From NCBI GenBank assembly GCA_025360105.1, contig JANYCT010000033.1, positions 1-64,000 on the forward strand: a stretch of 64,000 bases of DNA, in the 5' to 3' direction. Under the pieces are notes generated by a model, which worked only from the letters and a program-made list of their open reading frames with translations, was not told the DNA's origin and did not search any database. A program made the position numbers and the translations under genes. This DNA is from Actinomycetes bacterium. GTDB lineage: Bacteria > Actinomycetota > Acidimicrobiia > Acidimicrobiales > Ilumatobacteraceae. How positions within the stretch are numbered: the stretch's first letter is position 1; each line of letters starts with the position of its first letter. Shown piece after piece: positions 10,143-19,255 of the stretch.

Positions 10143-11425
10143 CGTTGAGCGACTCGAATGCCGATACTGAGACCATTCCTGTACAGCCGCCCGTACCGGG
10201 TGTCGATGCGCTTCAGTGGCATGCCTTGGTTTCCATCGGTACCGAAGCCGGATCCGTGCACGCAGACGATGTCACCAAGGTGGTGCTCGACATCGAACTC
10301 ACGCCAGCCGTACTCGAGCTGCTCACCGAAGACCTCGCCGGTCGCGGCATCAACATCGACGACACCGTCGATGAGGTCATCGACGACACACCCACCGGTG
10401 GGATTCCGATGGTGGTGGTGCCGGAAGAAGGCGACGACGAAGCCGGCAAGTTGCTCGGGCGGCGCCGCCGGCGCGCGGTGCGTATGGCCGAAAAGTACGA
10501 AACTGGTCCCACTGGCGACACGGTGCGCATGTACCTCAAAGAGATCGGACGGGTCGGGTTGCTCAGCGGCGACGAGGAGCGGCGCATGGCCAAGGCCATC
10601 GAGTCCGGCAACTTCGCCGCTACCGAGATCGATGAACGTGCGGACACGCTCGATGCGGCCGAGCGGCGGCGGTTGCTGCGCATTGTCGAAGACGGCCAGA
10701 CCGCCAAGAGTGACCTGATCCAAGCGAACCTTCGTCTTGTGGTCAGCATCGCCAAGCGTTACAGCGGGCGCGGCATGCTCTTTTTGGACCTCATCCAAGA
10801 AGGCAACCTCGGGCTCATGCGCGCGGTCGACAAGTTCGACTACACCAAGGGCTTCAAGTTCAGTACGTATGCCACGTGGTGGATCCGCCAAGCCATCACT
10901 CGCTCCATCGCCGACCAGGCGCGCACCATTCGCATCCCTGTGCACATGGTCGAGAGCATGAACCGCGTTCTGCGCACGCAGCGTCAGATGCATCAAGAAC
11001 TCGAGCGTGAGCCGTCGCTCGACGAGCTCGCCGAGCGATGCGAAATGCCGGTCGAACGGGTGCGCGACATCTTGCGAATTTCGCAGGACCCGCTCTCACT
11101 CGATTCGCCTGTCGGCGAGGAAGAAGACTCGAACCTTGCCGACTTCATCCAAGATGCATCCGTCGATGCGCCCGACGATGCAGCTGCCAAGAAGATGCTC
11201 ATCGCAGCTGTCGACGAAGCCTTGGGCGAACTCTCCGAGCGCGAGCAGGAGATCGTTCGGATGCGCTTCGGACTCGACGACGGGCAGGCCCGCACCCTCG
11301 AAGAGGTGGGCCGCGAGTTCGGTGTCACCCGCGAACGCGTCCGTCAGATCGAGGCCAAGACACTGGCCAAGCTACGTCATCCACAGCGCAGCCAGAAGCT
11401 AAAGGAATTTCTCGACGTCGAGTAG
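10139..11425 (+). CDS. RNA polymerase primary sigma factor (RpoD/SigA/HrdB type)
   Basis: [56 protein letters not shown]; region 4.2 [34 protein letters not shown] overlap with dnaG stop. Confidence 0.95.
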   Translation: MTLSDSNADTETIPVQPPVPGVDALQWHALVSIGTEAGSVHADDVTKVVLDIELTPAVLELLTEDLAGRGINIDDTVDEVIDDTPTGGIPMVVVPEEGDDEAGKLLGRRRRRAVRMAEKYETGPTGDTVRMYLKEIGRVGLLSGDEERRMAKAIESGNFAATEIDERADTLDAAERRRLLRIVEDGQTAKSDLIQANLRLVVSIAKRYSGRGMLFLDLIQEGNLGLMRAVDKFDYTKGFKFSTYATWWIRQAITRSIADQARTIRIPVHMVESMNRVLRTQRQMHQELEREPSLDELAERCEMPVERVRDILRISQDPLSLDSPVGEEEDSNLADFIQDASVDAPDDAAAKKMLIAAVDEALGELSEREQEIVRMRFGLDDGQARTLEEVGREFGVTRERVRQIEAKTLAKLRHPQRSQKLKEFLDVE

Positions 11426-11507
11426 GCTACGGGTTCGTCGAAACGCCGCGCCGACCCCGGAATCACTGTGGAAATCAGGGGCCGCACTGCTAATCTCAGC
11501 GTGCCTT

Positions 11508-11581
11508 TCCGAGATAGCTCAGTTGGCAGAGCAGCTGACTGTTAATCAGCGGGTCGCAGGTTCGAGCCCTGCTCTCGGAGC
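11508..11581 (+). tRNA. tRNA-Asn (anticodon GTT)
   Basis: TCCGAGATAGCTCAGTTGGCAGAGCAGCTGACTGTTAATCAGCGGGTCGCAGGTTCGAGCCCTGCTCTCGGAGCCA; cloverleaf pairs, acceptor TCCGAGA/TCTCGGA. Confidence 0.95.
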
Positions 11582-11652
11582 CATGCGGGGTCCGTATTCA
11601 CGGGCCCCGTTTGCATATCCGGACGCTGCCGCATGTCGGCATCGCTCGGCAC

Positions 11653-11725
<73 letters not shown>

Positions 11726-11802
11726 CTACGTCTAGCTGGCATGATTCAACCTTTCAGCCGATTGTTCAGTGTCGTATCCAAGAAATCCAAAACAGATCCA
11801 AG

Positions 11803-12719
11803 ATGTTGGCGGATGTTTCCACCATGGTCAAGCTGCGGAGTGCGCCAGGGATGAGGGAGCGAGCGCCCGAAGTGTGGGAGCTCGTGGTCCACGCCGGCCG
11901 TGATCCGGTCACGGGAAAGCATCGCCAAGTGAGCCGTACGTTTCGTGGCGGTTTGCGCGATGCGAAGAAGGCGAGGGCCGAGCTGATCGTCGAGGCGACG
12001 AAAGGTCGGCACACCGGGTCGCGGGCCACGGTCGACGATTTGTTCGCAGACTGGATCGTCGAGCTGCAGCGCAAGGGCCGCTCGCCGAACACCGTGCGCG
12101 GCTACGAACTGGTCTATCGGCGCAACATCCAGCCCACGCTCGGCACCAGGCCTGTGACGAAGGTGACGATGAAGATGCTGACCGACCTCTATGGCGCACA
12201 TCAGCGGCGCGGCCTCTCGCCGCGAAGCGTGTACCAGATCCACGCGTGCCTCTCATCGATGTTCACCCAGGTCTGCCGGTGGGGTTGGCGCGATTCCAAC
12301 CCGGCGCAGTGGGCCGAGCCGCCATCGATCCCGAACATCGAGCCGGTGGTTCCAACGCCCGACGAGGTGCGAGCGCTGATCGATGAAGCCGAGCGTGGCA
12401 AACGCCCGGAGATGGCACGGGCAATCTTGGTCGCGGCAACGACCGGGTTGCGGCGGGCCGAGCTGTGTGCGCTGCGTCGTACGCGCGATGTCGACTTCGA
12501 GGGAGGGCTGCTGCGCGTGTCGGCCTCGACCACCTCGACTTCCACTACCTGCGCAAGTTCATGGAGACCTACGGCCAGGAGATGGGCTTCAGCATCACCC
12601 AAGTCGCGATGCGAGCCGGCCACGACCCGAGCATCGCCGGCAAGCACTACAGCGGGCGAGTGACCGAGACCGACAAGGCACTGGCGACAGCGGTGGCTTC
12701 ATTGATCAAACCAAAGTAG
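11803..12719 (+). pseudogene. tyrosine recombinase/integrase remnant with internal out-of-frame deletion
   Basis: N-terminal SAM-like domain plus catalytic Arg segment (ATTGLRRAELCALRRTRDVDFEGGLLRVS) in frame 1; HxLR and Tyr motifs (LDFHYLRKFMETYGQEMGFSITQVAMRAGHDPSIAGKHYSG) resume in a different frame (ORF 12465..12719); the intervening catalytic middle is missing. Confidence 0.85.
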
Positions 12720-12857
12720 GTCGCGTTCGTGTCGTAGCGTTCAGCTCGTGAGCAACACCGCATGCGTTCGTCAAGCCGGTCGTGTCGATGACGCGAGTGT
12801 CGTCGGCGACAGCCTTATCGGGCGACTAGCGAAGTTGCAGCGCAGTAGAGTTGCCTC

Positions 12858-13079
12858 GTGGATCTGACCTCGTTGATTGATGTGAGACCGGACGTCCGCG
12901 GCGGCAAGCCGTGTTTCGTCGGGACGCGCATCACGGTCTACGACGTGTTGGAGTATCTGGCGTCGGGGATGACCACCGATGAGGTAGTTGCCGACTTCCC
13001 CGAGTTGACGACGGACCATGTTCGGGCAGCCCTTGCGTTCGCTGCGATGCGTGAGCATCGTCTTGCCGCACCGGCGTGA
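12858..13079 (+). CDS. DUF433 family antitoxin
   Basis: VRGGKPCFVGTRITVYDVLEYLASGMTTDEVVADFPELTTDHVRAALAFAA, classic DUF433. Confidence 0.88.
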   Translation: MDLTSLIDVRPDVRGGKPCFVGTRITVYDVLEYLASGMTTDEVVADFPELTTDHVRAALAFAAMREHRLAAPA

Positions 13080-13417
13080 AGCTGCTCCTTGACCAGAACC
13101 TGTCACGCATGCTGGTTCGCCGGCTGTGGAATGAATACCCCGAGAGCGTGCATGTCGCCGAAGTCGGTCCCGACACTGCCGCGGATCGGGACATATGGGA
13201 GTACGCAGGCGAGCAGGGCTACGTCATCGTGTCCAAGGACAGCGATTTCCGTCAGCTCGCCTTGCTCTTCGGACCTCCGCCACACGTCGTGTGGCTTCGG
13301 GCCGGCAATGTTTCGACAGGAGTGATCGAGGCGCTGCTGAGGCGGAACGTCGCACGCCTTCAGGGGTTCGCTGCGTCGGACGAGGAATCGTTGCTCGTAC
13401 TTTCGCCCGTCGGCTGA
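13076..13417 (+). CDS. DUF5615 family PIN-like toxin
   Basis: MKLLLDQNLSRMLVRRL...HVAEVGPDTAADRDIWEYAGEQGYVIVSKDSDFRQLALLFGPPPHVVWLRAGN; GTGA overlap with the DUF433 stop. Confidence 0.88.
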   Translation: MKLLLDQNLSRMLVRRLWNEYPESVHVAEVGPDTAADRDIWEYAGEQGYVIVSKDSDFRQLALLFGPPPHVVWLRAGNVSTGVIEALLRRNVARLQGFAASDEESLLVLSPVG

Positions 13418-13464
13418 TCGGCGGCGGTCCGACGCTGATGGCTGCTGGTCTCGATTGCGGAGAC

Positions 13465-14309
13465 CTACGGATCGATCTCGATGGGGTCCGTGCAACCGTC
13501 GAGAGCGAAGCCTTGGACTGCGTCCGGGCGGAGTCCGCTACACACGTAGTGGCGCAAGGGGCGTCGGATTCGCGGCCGAGATTCGGCAGGAAGACATCGA
13601 CGCTGCGATCTGTATTGGTTCGATAGACGATGAAGTCCGGCGAGCCCGGCGTCGCCCCAGCCTCGTAAGCGGAGAGCTCAGCGGCACGTCCGCTAGCACT
13701 GGCCTCAGCGAGGCAGGTGCGCCCTTGCCCAGGCACGTCGCCGGCCATCTCGAGTGAGAAGTCGAGGCCACAGTCTTCGTACGGTTCTCGGAACGCGAAC
13801 AGGTCTGGGACCGGCGACTGCAGAGCCGTTTCCGTCTCTGCGATCGAGCAGCCCTCGCCAGGAGCGAATGACGCAGTGAGGAACACATCGGCTCCCGCGG
13901 CGACGTCGACCTGCAAGTTGCATTGGTCGGTGATGGCATCGAGGGAGCCGCAGTTTCCATCGCAGGGCCGCTGATACGACTCGACGTCGTACGTGCCGAT
14001 GGGGAGATCGAGATCGACAACCGGCAGGATCGGATTGATCGCTTGGAACTCCCGATTGGCCACCTCGAGGCCACTCGCATCCCGCACAGTAAGGAACGAA
14101 ACCTGGCCCTCGGTGTAGCAGCATGAGGTCTGATGCTGGGTGATCCTCAGGTGCCCAGTCACTGCGGTGGTTGTTGTGGTCGGCGGCTCGGTCAAGGGAC
14201 TCGACGCCGTGACGCTTGACTGAGGCGCATCTACTGAAGAACTCGGCGAACCGCAGCCGGCGAGAGCCAGCAGGACAATTGCGATTGACCAGACCAGTCC
14301 TTTGCGCAT
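13465..14309 (-). CDS. putative secreted lipoprotein; C-terminus uncertain, possible frameshift near 13560
   Basis: MRKGLVWSIAIVLLALAGCGSPSSSVDAP signal peptide with lipobox LAGC. The frame stays open to 13224 but becomes Ser/Arg-rich; another frame gives ...GFALDGCTDPIEIDP-stop at 13465. Confidence 0.5.
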
Positions 14310-14528
14310 TCGACTGCCTCCACATTGTCGCAACCAAGACGGCAGCGACGTCCACTCAGATTCCGACCTTATATCCCGCTCGGTCAAGGCTCGCGTGTCG
14401 CTGCCACACGCTGACCACCTGGCGTCGGGATGGCCCCCGACGACAGACGAAGTTGCGGACCAGCCGACACAAGGCGACGTCCTGCGCCAGAAGGTGCCAC
14501 GCGCCACCCACTTCCTTTGGGGCGTATC

Positions 14529-14800
14529 GCTGCGCTTTGAGGAAACGTGCCTCTGTAAATAGCCGACGATGTGTGGTCGCGGGTGTGGTCGAGTGTGCTG
14601 CACCCGGTACTTCTCGAGGGTGGGGTAGTCGTCGGCCGCAGTGGGCGTCACGAAAGCCAGTTTCGGGAGGCATGAGTTGTTGTGAGTAGATCGACAAAAA
14701 GTCCGAACTCGCCGGCTCCACCTGACTTCCTGACCGTCGAGGAGGCGTCACGGATCGCCCGCATCGCCGCCCGGACTACTGGACGACTCGCCGGCCGTAG
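14529..14800. repeat. tandem duplicated leader plus 5' CDS segment, copy A
   Basis: TGCGCTTTGA...CTCTGTAAAT...GATGTGTGGTCGCGGGTGTGGTCGAGTGTG...TTTCGGGAGGCATGAGTTGTTGTGAGTAG aligns with 15011..15270 at an offset of about 481-483 bp. Confidence 0.8.
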
Positions 14801-14888
14801 ACAAACAGGGCGGTCGATCAACCGGGACAACCGAGGACCTCGTCGGTCACGAGGTCGAGGGCGACGTACCGACCAGGGCACCAGCTGA
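14682..14888 (+). pseudogene. degenerate excisionase-like (HTH) gene, copy 1
   Basis: SPNSPAPPDFLTVEEASRIARIAARTTG aligns with copy 2 (STAPPGFVTLEEAARIARIGRTTAHD), then diverges into low-complexity Arg-rich sequence. Confidence 0.55.
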
Positions 14889-15010
14889 GGCTCGGTCGTT
14901 GCACTTCCATGCGGCTCGGCGACTCTGCGTTGAGTGCCCGTCAGGCGCAAGCGCAGGCGATACGCAGCGACAGGAGGCATAACGAACCGCCCGACCTTTG
15001 CTAGCGGTGC

Positions 15011-15270
15011 CGCTGCGCTTCGTCGAACTTCACCTCTGTAGATGTCCGACGATGTGTGGTCGAGGGTGTGGTCGGGTGTGCGGTGCCTGGTACTTGTCGA
15101 GGTTCGTGTGGTCGTTGCCCGACTGGGGCGGCACGAAATTCTTTCGGGAGGCATGAGTTGTTGTGAGGGCATCGACGACAAATCCGGAATCGACAGCACC
15201 ACCCGGCTTCGTGACCCTGGAAGAGGCGGCACGGATCGCCCGCATCGGGCGCACAACCGCCCACGACATT
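15011..15270. repeat. tandem duplicated leader plus 5' CDS segment, copy B
   Basis: TGCGCTTCGT...CTCTGTAGAT...GATGTGTGGTCGAGGGTGTGGTCGGGTGTG...TTTCGGGAGGCATGAGTTGTTGTGAGGGC; partner of copy A. Confidence 0.8.
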
Positions 15271-15528
15271 GCCCGCGAGTACGAGACCACAGCCGGCGCG
15301 CACGGGCTGCCCGTCGTGAGATTCGGCAAACAGCTGCGTGTTCCGCGCTATCGGCTCGAGGACTGGCTTGGTGGCCCAATCACGTGGCCTATCGCCGATC
15401 ACGACACACCCGTCGCGTCACCAGTTGCGTCACCAGACACGTCGATCACGCCCGTCGCGTCAGCCGCACGCGTTACCCGTCGCGCCACCCGGCCAAGCGG
15501 TCAGAACACCCTGCCGTTCTCTGCGTGA
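15163..15528 (+). CDS. helix-turn-helix / excisionase-family DNA-binding protein, copy 2
   Basis: GFVTLEEAARIARIGRTTAHDIAREYETTAGAHGLPVVRFGKQLRVPRYRLEDWLGG resembles HTH_17/Xis proteins; GTG start with upstream GGGAGG. Confidence 0.65.
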   Translation: MRASTTNPESTAPPGFVTLEEAARIARIGRTTAHDIAREYETTAGAHGLPVVRFGKQLRVPRYRLEDWLGGPITWPIADHDTPVASPVASPDTSITPVASAARVTRRATRPSGQNTLPFSA

Positions 15529-15784
15529 CCACGATGACCGAACGTCTCTTCTCCCGGACCCCCGGCTTTTCTTTGACAGACGAGTGAAGGGACTGTCGAG
15601 GCCACGGGCGGCGCACGGATCGTGTGCTTTGAGGTGTCACCGGCATCCAATGGGAAAGCGTCGGTCGACGAAAAGGCCATGGCCCATCTAGTGCAATTGT
15701 CTCTTTACACGCCGTGCGGACAGTCGTGATCTTGAAGCGGCCGGTTCCCGCGGTTCTGCGTGGCGAGGCATTCGGTTCTGGGTG

Positions 15785-16606
15785 TCAGATATCGCGCTGG
15801 CGGAGCGAGAACGCGGATGCGGCGAGTCCGATGACGACCCAGGCGATGAGCACGGTGAATCCGGCCCAGGTGCTGAGGGTGTAGGGGAGGTGCAGGCCGG
15901 AGACGAAGCTGCGGCCCGCTTCGCTGGGGAAGTATTGGGCGATGTCTTTGCCCCAGTTGCCGAGCACGTTCCCGAAGATCCCGGGTAGGACGAGGATGAT
16001 CGCGAAGTAGGTGACGAGCGCACCGGGGGTGTTGCGGACAAGCCATCCGCAGGATGCGCCGATGACGCCGATGCACACGAGATAGAAGCCGGTGCCCAGG
16101 ACAAGGCGGAGTACGCCCGGGTCGCCGAGGGAGTAGCTGGTGCGGGTGCGGCTGATGATGCCTTGGCCGGCGACGAACGCGATCACGCAGCTTGGGAGGA
16201 TGGTGATGGACGTGGCGGTGACGAAGACGACGAACTTGGCGAGAAGCACTGGGATCCGTCGTGGAACCGCAGCCATGGTGGAGCGGATCATGCCGGTGCT
16301 GTACTCCGCGGACACGAACAGCACACCGAGCGATCCGAGCAGGAGTTGGCCGAGGTAGTAGCCCTGCAGCACGGCTGAGGCGACGATGTCTTCAGGGTCA
16401 AGCGACGGGCTGATCTTGCGGGTGTTCCATCCGACGATCATGCCGATTGCGACCATGCCGATTGCTGCACCGGCGAGCATGAACGCGCCCGAGCGGAGGG
16501 AGCGGAACTTGACCCATTCCGACGCGATCGCGCTGTGCAACGTAACGGGTTGTGATTCGACGGCGCGGTGACGTATTGGTGGGCTGGCCGGGGCCGTGAC
16601 GCTCAT
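15785..16606 (-). CDS. ABC-2 type transporter permease
   Basis: Multiple TM segments; LHSAIASEWVKFRSLRSGAFMLAG; directly follows the ATPase with a short overlap. Confidence 0.85.
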   Translation of the reverse strand: MSVTAPASPPIRHRAVESQPVTLHSAIASEWVKFRSLRSGAFMLAGAAIGMVAIGMIVGWNTRKISPSLDPEDIVASAVLQGYYLGQLLLGSLGVLFVSAEYSTGMIRSTMAAVPRRIPVLLAKFVVFVTATSITILPSCVIAFVAGQGIISRTRTSYSLGDPGVLRLVLGTGFYLVCIGVIGASCGWLVRNTPGALVTYFAIILVLPGIFGNVLGNWGKDIAQYFPSEAGRSFVSGLHLPYTLSTWAGFTVLIAWVVIGLAASAFSLRQRDI

Positions 16607-17532
16607 TGTTGTTCCCAGCCGCTCGTGTTGTGGGTGCGGAAGTCGACGGCTTGTTCGGTGAGCACCATGTAGGCCTCTTCAAGCGAGCCGGCCTGCGTGG
16701 CGAGCTCGAACAGCGTGATCTGCGCAGCGGCTGCGGCGATGCCGATGTCGTCGCTGGTCAGGCCTTCGAGCTCGAAGGTTCCCTCATCGACGATGTCGAT
16801 CATGGTCGCGTGTGGACGCAGGATGTCGGCAAGGCGACCGGCTTCGGGTGAGCGCACGCGTACCACGCTGGCTCCGGCACTGGCAATGAAATCGGCCATC
16901 GACTGGTCCCGTAACAGCCGACCGCGACCGATGACGATCACGTGGTCGGCGGTGAGTGCCATTTCGCTCATCAGGTGCGACGACAAGAACACGGTGCGCC
17001 CCTCGTCTGCAAAGCCGCGCAGCAGATTGCGGATCCAGCGCACACCGTCGGGATCGAGGCCGTTGACCGGTTCGTCGAGGATGAGCACGTCCGGATCGGC
17101 GATCAACGCCGATGCGATGCCGAGGCGTTGACCCATCCCTAACGAGAAAGCACCGACTCGCTTTGTAGCGACGTCGGACAGGCCGACCATGTCGATCACT
17201 TCGTCGACGCGTGCGGCTCCAATGCCCGCAGTCGCCGCCATGGCAAGGAGGTGGTTGCGCGCAGAGCGCCCCGGGTGTACGCCGCGTGCCTCCAATAACG
17301 CGCCGACCTCCTGTAACGGGCGTGCGTGCTCGGAGAACGCGCGACCGTTCACAGTGATCGTGCCCTTCGTGGGGGCGTCGAGACCAAGGATCATCCGCAT
17401 CGTGGTTGACTTGCCAGCGCCATTCGGTCCGAGAAACCCAGTGACCAGACCGGGCCGGACGATGAATGACAGGTCGTCGACGGCGACCTTGTCGGCATAG
17501 CGCTTCGTCACATGCTGTGCCTCAATCACCAC
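16603..17532 (-). CDS. ABC transporter ATP-binding protein
   Basis: GFLGPNGAGKSTTMRMILGL Walker A, SLGMGQRLGIASALIADPDVLILDEPVNGLDPDG. Confidence 0.95.
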   Translation of the reverse strand: MVIEAQHVTKRYADKVAVDDLSFIVRPGLVTGFLGPNGAGKSTTMRMILGLDAPTKGTITVNGRAFSEHARPLQEVGALLEARGVHPGRSARNHLLAMAATAGIGAARVDEVIDMVGLSDVATKRVGAFSLGMGQRLGIASALIADPDVLILDEPVNGLDPDGVRWIRNLLRGFADEGRTVFLSSHLMSEMALTADHVIVIGRGRLLRDQSMADFIASAGASVVRVRSPEAGRLADILRPHATMIDIVDEGTFELEGLTSDDIGIAAAAAQITLFELATQAGSLEEAYMVLTEQAVDFRTHNTSGWEQQ

Positions 17533-17611
17533 CGCACCGTACTGAGCAATTGGGAGTGATACGCGGTCGTGGAAGTGGATCGCGGATGTGCGGTGGTAAC
17601 CGCTGATGGGA

Positions 17612-17631
17612 TTACCCAGAGTTTACCGTTG
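17612..17631 (+). promoter_or_regulatory. candidate response-regulator site TTACC-N6-TTACCGTTG
   Basis: TTACCCAGAGTTTACCGTTG: 11-bp-spaced direct repeat upstream of the 17696 start; same architecture at 20624. Confidence 0.5.
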
Positions 17632-17695
17632 GTGCCGCGACCGGGTGACGGGTCTCCCTCATAATCGGTGGGTTCCCGAATCTGGAGGTTTGCCC

Positions 17696-18523
17696 GTGAG
17701 TGTCCACTCGTCGATGTTGCATCCGTCGCCTGAACTGCGCGCGAAGCTGAGCAAAGTCCCAGAGGTCTCGTTGTATTTCTGGGTGATCAAGGTGCTGTGC
17801 ACCACGGTGGGTGAAACGTTCGCCGACTTCATCAACGGCAAGCTCGGCGACAATCTGACCACCACTACGGCCGTCATGGGCTCGCTGCTGATCGTCGCGT
17901 TGATCGTGCAGTTCCGCGTGCCCGAGTACATCCCTGCGGTGTACTGGGTTGCGGTCGTATTGATCAGCGTGGTCGGCACGTTGATCACCGACAACATGGT
18001 CGAGCACTTCAATGTGACGCTTACGACGAGCACGATCGTGTTCGCGATCTTGATGTTCGCTTCGTTCGCGGTGTGGTACATCAGTGAGCGGACGTTGTCG
18101 ATCCATTCGATTCACAGCCACAAGCGTGAGGCGTTCTATTGGACCGCGATCCTGTTCACTTTCGCTTTGGGCACCGCCGCCGGCGACCTTGTCGCCGAGC
18201 AGTACAGCCTTGGCTACTTCAAGTCCGTGCTTTTGTACGCGGCGATCATCTCGATCATCGCGATCGCACATCTGAAGTTCAAGCTGAACGCAATTTTCGC
18301 CTTCTGGGCTGCATACGTGATCACGAGGCCGTTGGGTGCATCGATCGGCGATCTCCTGTCGCAGCCGCGCACGGTGAGCCCGGACGATCCCACCGCCCAG
18401 AAGGGCCTCGGTCTTGGGACCACTGTGACGAGCCTGATCTTCCTCGTGGCAATCGCTGTGGTAGTGGTCATCATGACGCAGCAGCAGAAGCGTCACCCGG
18501 TGCTCGTCGACGACGCCGCGTAG
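17696..18523 (+). CDS. COG4705-like integral membrane protein
   Basis: KVPEVSLYFWVIKVLCTTVGETFADFI...HSHKREAFYWTAILFTFALGTAAGDL...YVITRPLGASIGDLLSQP; multiple TM helices; GTG start. Confidence 0.8.
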   Translation: MSVHSSMLHPSPELRAKLSKVPEVSLYFWVIKVLCTTVGETFADFINGKLGDNLTTTTAVMGSLLIVALIVQFRVPEYIPAVYWVAVVLISVVGTLITDNMVEHFNVTLTTSTIVFAILMFASFAVWYISERTLSIHSIHSHKREAFYWTAILFTFALGTAAGDLVAEQYSLGYFKSVLLYAAIISIIAIAHLKFKLNAIFAFWAAYVITRPLGASIGDLLSQPRTVSPDDPTAQKGLGLGTTVTSLIFLVAIAVVVVIMTQQQKRHPVLVDDAA

Positions 18524-18562
18524 CGCGGATGAGCGACGGTGTATCGATGCTTCAATGGTGAG

Positions 18563-19255
18563 ATGTTGAGTTCGTCCTCGCCGACACGGCGAAGAGTCGT
18601 GTTGGTCGAGGACGACGAATCCGTTGGTGCGTCCATCGTCGATTCGCTTTCGACGTATGGCTACATGGTCGAGTGGTGCCGCACAGGCGAGGAAGCCACC
18701 GCAATGCTGAACTCGACAACGCCGGACCTGGTACTGCTCGACGCAGGGCTGCCTGACATCGACGGGTTCGCGCTGTGCCGTTGGCTCCGCGACCGCGACA
18801 ACGAGCTAGCGATCGTGCTCGTGACTGCCCGCGATGCTGAGATCGACATCGTCGTCGGTCTCGACGCGGGCGCGAGCGATTACATCACCAAGCCATTCTC
18901 CATGAACGTTTTGCTCGCGAGGGTTCGTGCTCACCTGCGGCCCCTCGATCACGTCGACCCCATGCAACGTCTCATGCTGGGTCGCCTCGTGGTCGACCCC
19001 TCGGCTTACACCGTGGAAGTCGATGGTGCGTCCGTGCCACTTCGACCACGCGAGTTCGAACTGCTGCTGCTGCTCGCACGCGAGGCGGACAAGGTGGTGT
19101 CACGGGAACGGCTGTTGGCCGAGGTGTGGGACCTTCATTGGGAGAGTTCGACCAAGACACTGGACATGCATGTGCTTGGGTTGCGTCGCAAGCTCGGTGA
19201 CGCAATCGAGATCACTGCGGTGCGAGGTGTCGGCTTTCGGTTGGCGGCGGCGTGA
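18563..19255 (+). CDS. OmpR-family two-component response regulator
   Basis: VVLVEDDESVGASIVDSL...PDLVLLDAGLPDIDGFALCRWLR...DYITKPFSMNVLLARVRAHLR receiver; winged-helix C-terminus. Confidence 0.95.
   Translation: MLSSSSPTRRRVVLVEDDESVGASIVDSLSTYGYMVEWCRTGEEATAMLNSTTPDLVLLDAGLPDIDGFALCRWLRDRDNELAIVLVTARDAEIDIVVGLDAGASDYITKPFSMNVLLARVRAHLRPLDHVDPMQRLMLGRLVVDPSAYTVEVDGASVPLRPREFELLLLLAREADKVVSRERLLAEVWDLHWESSTKTLDMHVLGLRRKLGDAIEITAVRGVGFRLAAA

Noticed and set aside
15405-15500. Repeated GTCGCGTCA-like units near the 3' end of the xis-like gene, considered as iterons
   Set aside because: They are in-frame codons of a low-complexity Val-Ala-Ser/Pro tail with irregular spacing; better explained as coding.
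17658-17674. CTCATAATC...GGTGGGTTC resembling part of the CAT tRNA, considered as an attR for the 11.6-15.7 kb element
   Set aside because: Only short 8-9-mers match with different spacing; tRNA integration normally duplicates the 3' end (T arm and acceptor), which is not present here.
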